Source: an uncultured Shinella sp. (GTDB taxonomy: Bacteria; Pseudomonadota; Alphaproteobacteria; Rhizobiales; Rhizobiaceae). From it: 10,524 nt of DNA. The DNA lies in the NCBI GenBank assembly GCA_946886325.1, contig CAMPIK010000043.1:1-10524 (forward strand), written 5' to 3'. Under the pieces are notes generated by a model, which saw nothing but the letters and a program-made list of their open reading frames with translations, had not been told where the DNA came from and did no database searches. This document shows positions 7,452 through 10,524 of the stretch, in pieces (the first letter of the stretch is position 1; every line of letters starts with the position of its first letter). Both the position numbers and the translations under genes were made by a program.

Positions 7452-7477
7452 AAAATCTGACCAAATGGTCAGATTTT
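7452..7477. promoter_or_regulatory. 26-bp palindrome, candidate RutR-type (TetR family) operator
   Basis: Two 12-base arms, perfectly complementary, separated by AA. The core is TGACCA-AA-TGGTCA (7458-7471), extended by CT/AG and an A/T flank on each side. The E. coli RutR consensus is TTGACCANNTGGTCAA; the inner 14 positions match and only the outermost pair differs. It lies about 130 bases upstream of the binding-protein start and about 40 bases after the ATPase stop. RutR-type repressors are released by uracil or thymine. Alternative reading: an intrinsic terminator of the upstream operon, since the stem is followed by four T in the transcribed direction, although it is AT-rich and the T-run is short. 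No regulator gene is in the window, and I could not place a convincing -35/-10 pair in the 193-base gap. Confidence 0.6.
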
Positions 7478-7517
7478 TGGCGAAGCCGGGTGGCGTGATC
7501 GCAAGCCAGGCATCAGG

Positions 7518-8594
7518 TCACGCGAAGGCGTGCGCGGCGTCCGTCTCGAAGCTGAGCCAGGCCGTGTCGCCCCGTCCCATGCCGGCGATCGCCTCGTGGC
7601 CGAAGGGCAGGCGGACGGAAAGCGTGTCGCCGGTCGCCGTCAGGGTCCGGACCTCGACCGTGTTGCCGAGAAAGGTGATGTCGTCGACGGTGACGGCAAG
7701 GCCCGCTTCCCGCGCCGCCCGCGACAGCGACAGCCGTTCCGGGCGCAGCAGCAGTGCAGCCTTTCCTTCTGTCCCGCGCGCCCCATGCAGCGGAACGCCG
7801 TCGACGATCTCGCCGCCGGGCAGCCGCAGCCGGGTCCTGTCGCCGTTCATCGCAAGGATCTCGGCATCGAGGAAATTGCTGTCGCCGATGAAGCCGGCGA
7901 CGAAGCGCGTGGCGGGCTTGGCGTAGAGTTCCGGCCCGGTCCCGACCTGGTCGATCTCGCCCTGGCTGAAGACGGCAATGCGATCGGAGAGCCTGAGCGC
8001 CTCTTCCTGGTCATGGGTGACATAGAGGATCGTGACGCCGGTTTCCTGGTGGATGCGGCGGATCTCGAACTGGATTTCCTCGCGCAGCTTCTTGTCGAGC
8101 GCAGACAGCGGCTCGTCCATCAGAAGCACCGGCGGCTCGTAGACGAGCGCGCGGGCAAGCGCCACCCGCTGCTGCTGACCGCCCGACATCATCGCCGGCA
8201 TGCGATCCTCGAAGCCCTCAAGCCGGACGAGTTTCAGCGCGGACTTCACGCGCTCGGCGATCTCGGCCTGCGGCAGGCGGCGGATGCGCAGCGGAAAGGC
8301 GACGTTCTCGCCGACGGAGAGATGCGGGAAGAGGGTATAGCGCTGGAAGACCATGCCGATCTTGCGCTTGTGCGACGGCGTCGCCAGCAAGCTCTTGCCC
8401 TTCAGCAGGATGTCGCCCTCGGTCGGGTCCTGGAAGCCGGCGAGGATATAGAGCGTCGTCGACTTGCCGGAGCCTGATGGCCCGAGGAAGGTGACGAACT
8501 CGCCTTCGGCGACGTCGAGATTGACGTTCTTGACCGCCGTCACCGGCCCGTAGACCTTGCGGATGCCGCGGATGCTGAGGAAGGGTTCGGTCAT
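7518..8594 (-). CDS. ABC transporter ATP-binding protein, PotA type (upstream module)
   Basis: The ATPase of the upstream ABC module, 358 residues. Walker A is GPSGSGKST (about 38-46), the Q-loop is FQRYTLFPH (Q84), the signature is MSGGQ (136-140) instead of the usual LSGGQ, Walker B is VLLMDEP (D160, E161), the D-loop is SALD, and the switch histidine is H194 in YVTHDQ. The C-terminal part resembles a TOBE domain (about 280-350, including LLLRPERLSL). The start ATG overlaps the permease stop by four bases (ATGA), so translation is coupled. It is clearly a separate lineage from the ATPase at 4857-5936 (different Q-loop, linker and C-terminus), which argues for two independently acquired transporters rather than a recent tandem duplication. 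Confidence 0.94.
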   Translation of the reverse strand: MTEPFLSIRGIRKVYGPVTAVKNVNLDVAEGEFVTFLGPSGSGKSTTLYILAGFQDPTEGDILLKGKSLLATPSHKRKIGMVFQRYTLFPHLSVGENVAFPLRIRRLPQAEIAERVKSALKLVRLEGFEDRMPAMMSGGQQQRVALARALVYEPPVLLMDEPLSALDKKLREEIQFEIRRIHQETGVTILYVTHDQEEALRLSDRIAVFSQGEIDQVGTGPELYAKPATRFVAGFIGDSNFLDAEILAMNGDRTRLRLPGGEIVDGVPLHGARGTEGKAALLLRPERLSLSRAAREAGLAVTVDDITFLGNTVEVRTLTATGDTLSVRLPFGHEAIAGMGRGDTAWLSFETDAAHAFA

Positions 8595-9391
8595 GTCTTG
8601 CGTCCCTTGCGGACCACGGCCGCAACGATCATCAGGAGAATGGTGAAGGCGATGAGCAGCGTCGAGGCGGCGGCGATGACGGGCGTCAGGTCCTGCCGGA
8701 GCGTCGACCAGATCTTGACCGGCAGCGTCTGGAGCGTCGGGCTCGCCATGAAGATCGCCAGCACCACCTCGTCCCAGGAGGCGAGGAAGGAGAAGACGGC
8801 GGCGGCGAAGATGCCGTGCTGAATGGCCGGTACGGTGACGCGCAGCCGCGCCTCCCAGGGGCTCGCGCCGCAGAGGATCGCCGCATCCTCGATCGACCGG
8901 TCGAAGCCCTCAAGCGCATTGCCGATGGCGATGATCGAGAACGGCAGTGCGATCAGCAGATGCGCGACGACGAAGGCAAAGGTCGTGCCGGCAAGCCCGA
9001 GCCGGAGGAAGAGCGCATAGAGCGCCACGGCGAGCACCACCACCGGCAGGATCATCGGCGTGAGAAACAGGGCGCGCAGCAGGTCGCGGCCGGGAAAGGT
9101 GCCGCGGTTGAGGCCGAGTGCGGCCAGGAAGCCGATGACGACGGAAAGCACCGTGACGATCGCGGCGATCTTCAGGCTCGTCAGCGCCGAATAGAACCAG
9201 CGCGGATCGGCGAAAAGCTCGCCGTACCAGCGCGTCGTCCAGGCGGGCGGCGGGAAGATCAGCCACTGCGACGAGCCGAAGGAGAGCGCGGCGATGAAGA
9301 CGATCGGCAGCAGGAGAAACAGGCAGACGGCGACGGTGATCGCAATCAGCATCCACTTCCAAACGCCGAGCTTCTCGAAATCGAGCAACAT
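8591..9391 (-). CDS. ABC transporter permease, PotC type (upstream module)
   Basis: Inner-membrane subunit of the upstream importer, 266 residues, with about six hydrophobic segments (roughly 13-37, 70-95, 105-130, 135-158, 190-212, 236-260). The ATPase-docking loop is EDAAILCGASPWEARLRVTV (about 168-187), with cysteine before the conserved glycine where leucine is usual. 'AWTTRWYGELF' near the N-terminus and 'SWDEVVLAIF' are PotC-branch features. The start lies 3 bases after the previous permease's stop, with a GGGCGGGG ribosome site; the end overlaps the ATPase start. It should form the channel with the permease at 9395-10252. Confidence 0.93.
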   Translation of the reverse strand: MLLDFEKLGVWKWMLIAITVAVCLFLLLPIVFIAALSFGSSQWLIFPPPAWTTRWYGELFADPRWFYSALTSLKIAAIVTVLSVVIGFLAALGLNRGTFPGRDLLRALFLTPMILPVVVLAVALYALFLRLGLAGTTFAFVVAHLLIALPFSIIAIGNALEGFDRSIEDAAILCGASPWEARLRVTVPAIQHGIFAAAVFSFLASWDEVVLAIFMASPTLQTLPVKIWSTLRQDLTPVIAAASTLLIAFTILLMIVAAVVRKGRKT

Positions 9392-9394
9392 GGC

Positions 9395-10252
9395 CTACCC
9401 CGCCCGGCTGGTGTTGAAGAACTTGAGTTGCACCGCATAGAGCGCAAGCGTCACGACGAGCAGCACGAGGGCGGCCGCACCCCCCATGCCCCAGTCGACC
9501 AGCGACTGGACGAATTGCGCGATCAGTTCGGCGAGCATCATGTTCGAGGTGCCGCCGAGGAGCGCCGGCGTGACGAAGTAGCCGAGCGACATGACGAAGA
9601 CCATCAGCGCGCCGGCCGCGATGCCGGAAAGCGACAGCGGCAGCAGCACGCGGGTGAAACACTGCCGCCGGTTGGCGCCGCAGAGTGCCGCCGCGCGCAG
9701 GATCGCCGGGTCGATCGCGCGGATGACGCCCATCAGCGGCAGGATGACGAAGGGCAGCATGATATAGGTCATGCCGATGGTGACGCCGACCAGATTGTTG
9801 ACGAGCGGCAGCGGCTCACCGATCAGCCCGAGCGACATCAGCGTCTTGTTGATGACGCCGGTGCGCTGGAGCAGCACCATCCAGGCATAGGTGCGCGCCA
9901 GAAGGTTCGTCCACATCGACAGGATGATGATGGCCAGCACCAGCCGCGCCCAGCGCTCCGGCATGATGGCGAGCAGCCAGGCGACCGGATAGCCGATCAC
10001 CACCGAGATGATCGTCACGACGGTTGCGACGAGGAAGGTGTTGAAGAAGATGCGGGCATAGGTGGTCGAGCCCAGCAGCGTCTCGTAGTTCTGCAGGCCG
10101 AACTGCGGCTCCATGATGCTGCGCAGAAGCAGCATCAGCACCGGCAGGATGAAGAAGATCGCGATCAGCACCAGCGCCGGCAGCAGATAGGCGAAGCTGC
10201 CGCTGCGCAGTTTCGCGGGCGCTGTCCCGCTTGTGGCTATCGATGGTGCCAT
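9395..10252 (-). CDS. ABC transporter permease, PotB type (upstream module)
   Basis: First gene of the upstream ABC module, 285 residues. Hydrophobic segments lie at about 20-45, 68-95, 102-120, 155-178, 208-232 and 257-277. The EAA loop reads LRAAALCGANRRQCFTRVLL (about 185-204): the leading glutamate is absent, and cysteine replaces leucine before the glycine, as in its partner permease. 'SMWTNLLARTYAWMVLLQRTG' followed by 'VIN' is the PotB hallmark. The ATG at 10252 has only a weak upstream site (CGAAG). Upstream lie a short palindrome and the second RIME-like repeat, so a promoter for this module may lie in the roughly 45 bases between repeat and start, or the gene may be read through from the partial gene at the right edge. 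No binding protein accompanies this module on its upstream side within the window. Confidence 0.92.
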   Translation of the reverse strand: MAPSIATSGTAPAKLRSGSFAYLLPALVLIAIFFILPVLMLLLRSIMEPQFGLQNYETLLGSTTYARIFFNTFLVATVVTIISVVIGYPVAWLLAIMPERWARLVLAIIILSMWTNLLARTYAWMVLLQRTGVINKTLMSLGLIGEPLPLVNNLVGVTIGMTYIMLPFVILPLMGVIRAIDPAILRAAALCGANRRQCFTRVLLPLSLSGIAAGALMVFVMSLGYFVTPALLGGTSNMMLAELIAQFVQSLVDWGMGGAAALVLLVVTLALYAVQLKFFNTSRAG

Positions 10253-10277
10253 GTCTTCGGTGTCCGGTTGGCTGGAA

Positions 10278-10287
10278 ATACGCGTAT
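10278..10287. promoter_or_regulatory. 10-bp palindrome ATACGCGTAT upstream of the PotB-type permease
   Basis: A perfect 10-base dyad 26 bases upstream of the permease ATG, in the short space between the gene and the repeat element. Its position would suit an operator overlapping a promoter. It is short, so chance occurrence is quite possible; I know of no regulator that it clearly fits. Confidence 0.3.
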
Positions 10288-10297
10288 GTCACAAAGT

Positions 10298-10428
10298 CCC
10301 CCTCTGGCCTGCCGGCCATCTCCCCCACAAGGGGGGAGAAGACTCGCGGCACCATCGTGCCCCAATCGAGGCACCGGGAGCGAGGCGGGTTAAGCCCCTC
10401 CCCCTTGTGGGGAGGGGTTGGGGAGGGG
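10298..10428. repeat. RIME-like palindromic intergenic repeat, copy B (inverted relative to copy A)
   Basis: About 131 bases between the partial gene at the right edge and the PotB-type permease. It carries the same two ends as the repeat at 5962-6087 but on the opposite strand: an 8-bp stem TCTCCCCC (10319-10326) with GGGGGAGA (10332-10339), and a 9-bp stem CCCCTCCCC (10395-10403) with GGGGAGGGG (10409-10417). The outer segments are nearly identical between copies; the middle 40-50 bases differ. That is the mosaic pattern expected of RIME elements. It sits just after a stop codon in transcript order and may act as the 3' end structure of the upstream mRNA. Confidence 0.85.
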
Positions 10429-10464
10429 TCTTGCCGCCGCTCGCCGCATACAGGCCAAGTCATC

Positions 10465-10524
10465 TCAGACCTTCCCCGCGAATGTGTCCGTCGCATGGAT
10501 CAGCCGCTCGAGGATGCCGGGTTG
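10465..10524 (-). CDS. C-terminal end of an unidentified upstream gene
   Basis: An open frame entering from the right edge and ending at TGA (10467-10465) encodes only QPGILERLIHATDTFAGKV. Codon use and GC at third positions fit a real gene, and the repeat element begins 36 bases after the stop, which is where such elements usually sit. The tail is too short to assign a family. If genuine, the gene lies upstream of the transporter operon and could belong to the same pathway. Confidence 0.5.
   Translation of the reverse strand, partial: QPGILERLIHATDTFAGKV

Noticed and set aside
7452..7477. Palindrome as a simple intrinsic terminator of the upstream operon
   Set aside because: The outer stem is AT pairs, the T-run is only four bases, and the core fits an operator consensus exactly at 12 defined positions. 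I kept it as an alternative, not the main call.
3131..10252. Spermidine/putrescine transporter as a firm functional name
   Set aside because: The Pot-type families cover many substrates, and the linked enzymes and operator candidate do not support polyamines. I left gene symbols empty for the transporter genes.
8816..10393. 525-codon open frame on the plus strand
   Set aside because: It is antisense to two clear permease genes, is extremely rich in Arg, Asp, Glu, Gln and His with no hydrophobic core, and runs through the repeat element. It is a complementary-strand artefact.
5962..10428. Inverted repeats as the ends of a transposon or IS
   Set aside because: No transposase gene lies between them, no target-site duplication is evident, and the sequences look like a dispersed intergenic element with internal hairpins.

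Overview
The window is a high-GC segment in which every supportable gene lies on the minus strand. It looks like the chromosome or a large replicon of a Rhizobiaceae-type alphaproteobacterium (Rhizobium, Agrobacterium, Ensifer or Shinella-like). The reasons are the GC-rich codon use, PotABCD-type transporter operons, and two copies of a GC-rich double-hairpin repeat that I recognise as resembling the rhizobial intergenic mosaic element RIME.

Layout in the direction of transcription, from high to low coordinates: (1) the last 19 codons of an unidentified gene (stop near 10465); (2) an intergenic stretch with one RIME-like repeat (10298-10428) and a 10-bp palindrome; (3) a tightly packed ABC module of permease, permease and ATPase (10252 to 7518); (4) a 193-bp gap with a 26-bp near-perfect palindrome; (5) a Tat-exported PotD-type binding protein (7324-6146); (6) a gap with a hairpin and the second RIME-like repeat, in inverted orientation (5962-6087); (7) a second ABC module of ATPase, permease and permease (5936 to 3131); (8) a COG0402-type amidohydrolase/deaminase (3114-1582); (9) a thymidine phosphorylase-like enzyme (1578-229); (10) the start of a VOC (glyoxalase-fold) protein running off the left edge.

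By homology alone the transporters would be called spermidine/putrescine systems. The context points elsewhere. The downstream enzymes are a nucleobase-type deaminase and a nucleoside phosphorylase. The palindrome upstream of the binding protein contains TGACCA-AA-TGGTCA, which fits the core of the consensus for RutR, the TetR-family regulator that senses uracil/thymine. My working model is a pyrimidine- or nucleoside-responsive uptake and breakdown cluster: the binding protein and ABC modules import the compound, the phosphorylase splits the nucleoside, and the amidohydrolase deaminates a base. The gene calls are firm at family level. The substrate assignment and the regulator are inferences.

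Gaps and overlaps of -4 to +16 bases within 10252-7518 and within 5936-1 support two operons. I see no RNA genes, insertion sequences, CRISPR arrays or phage genes.
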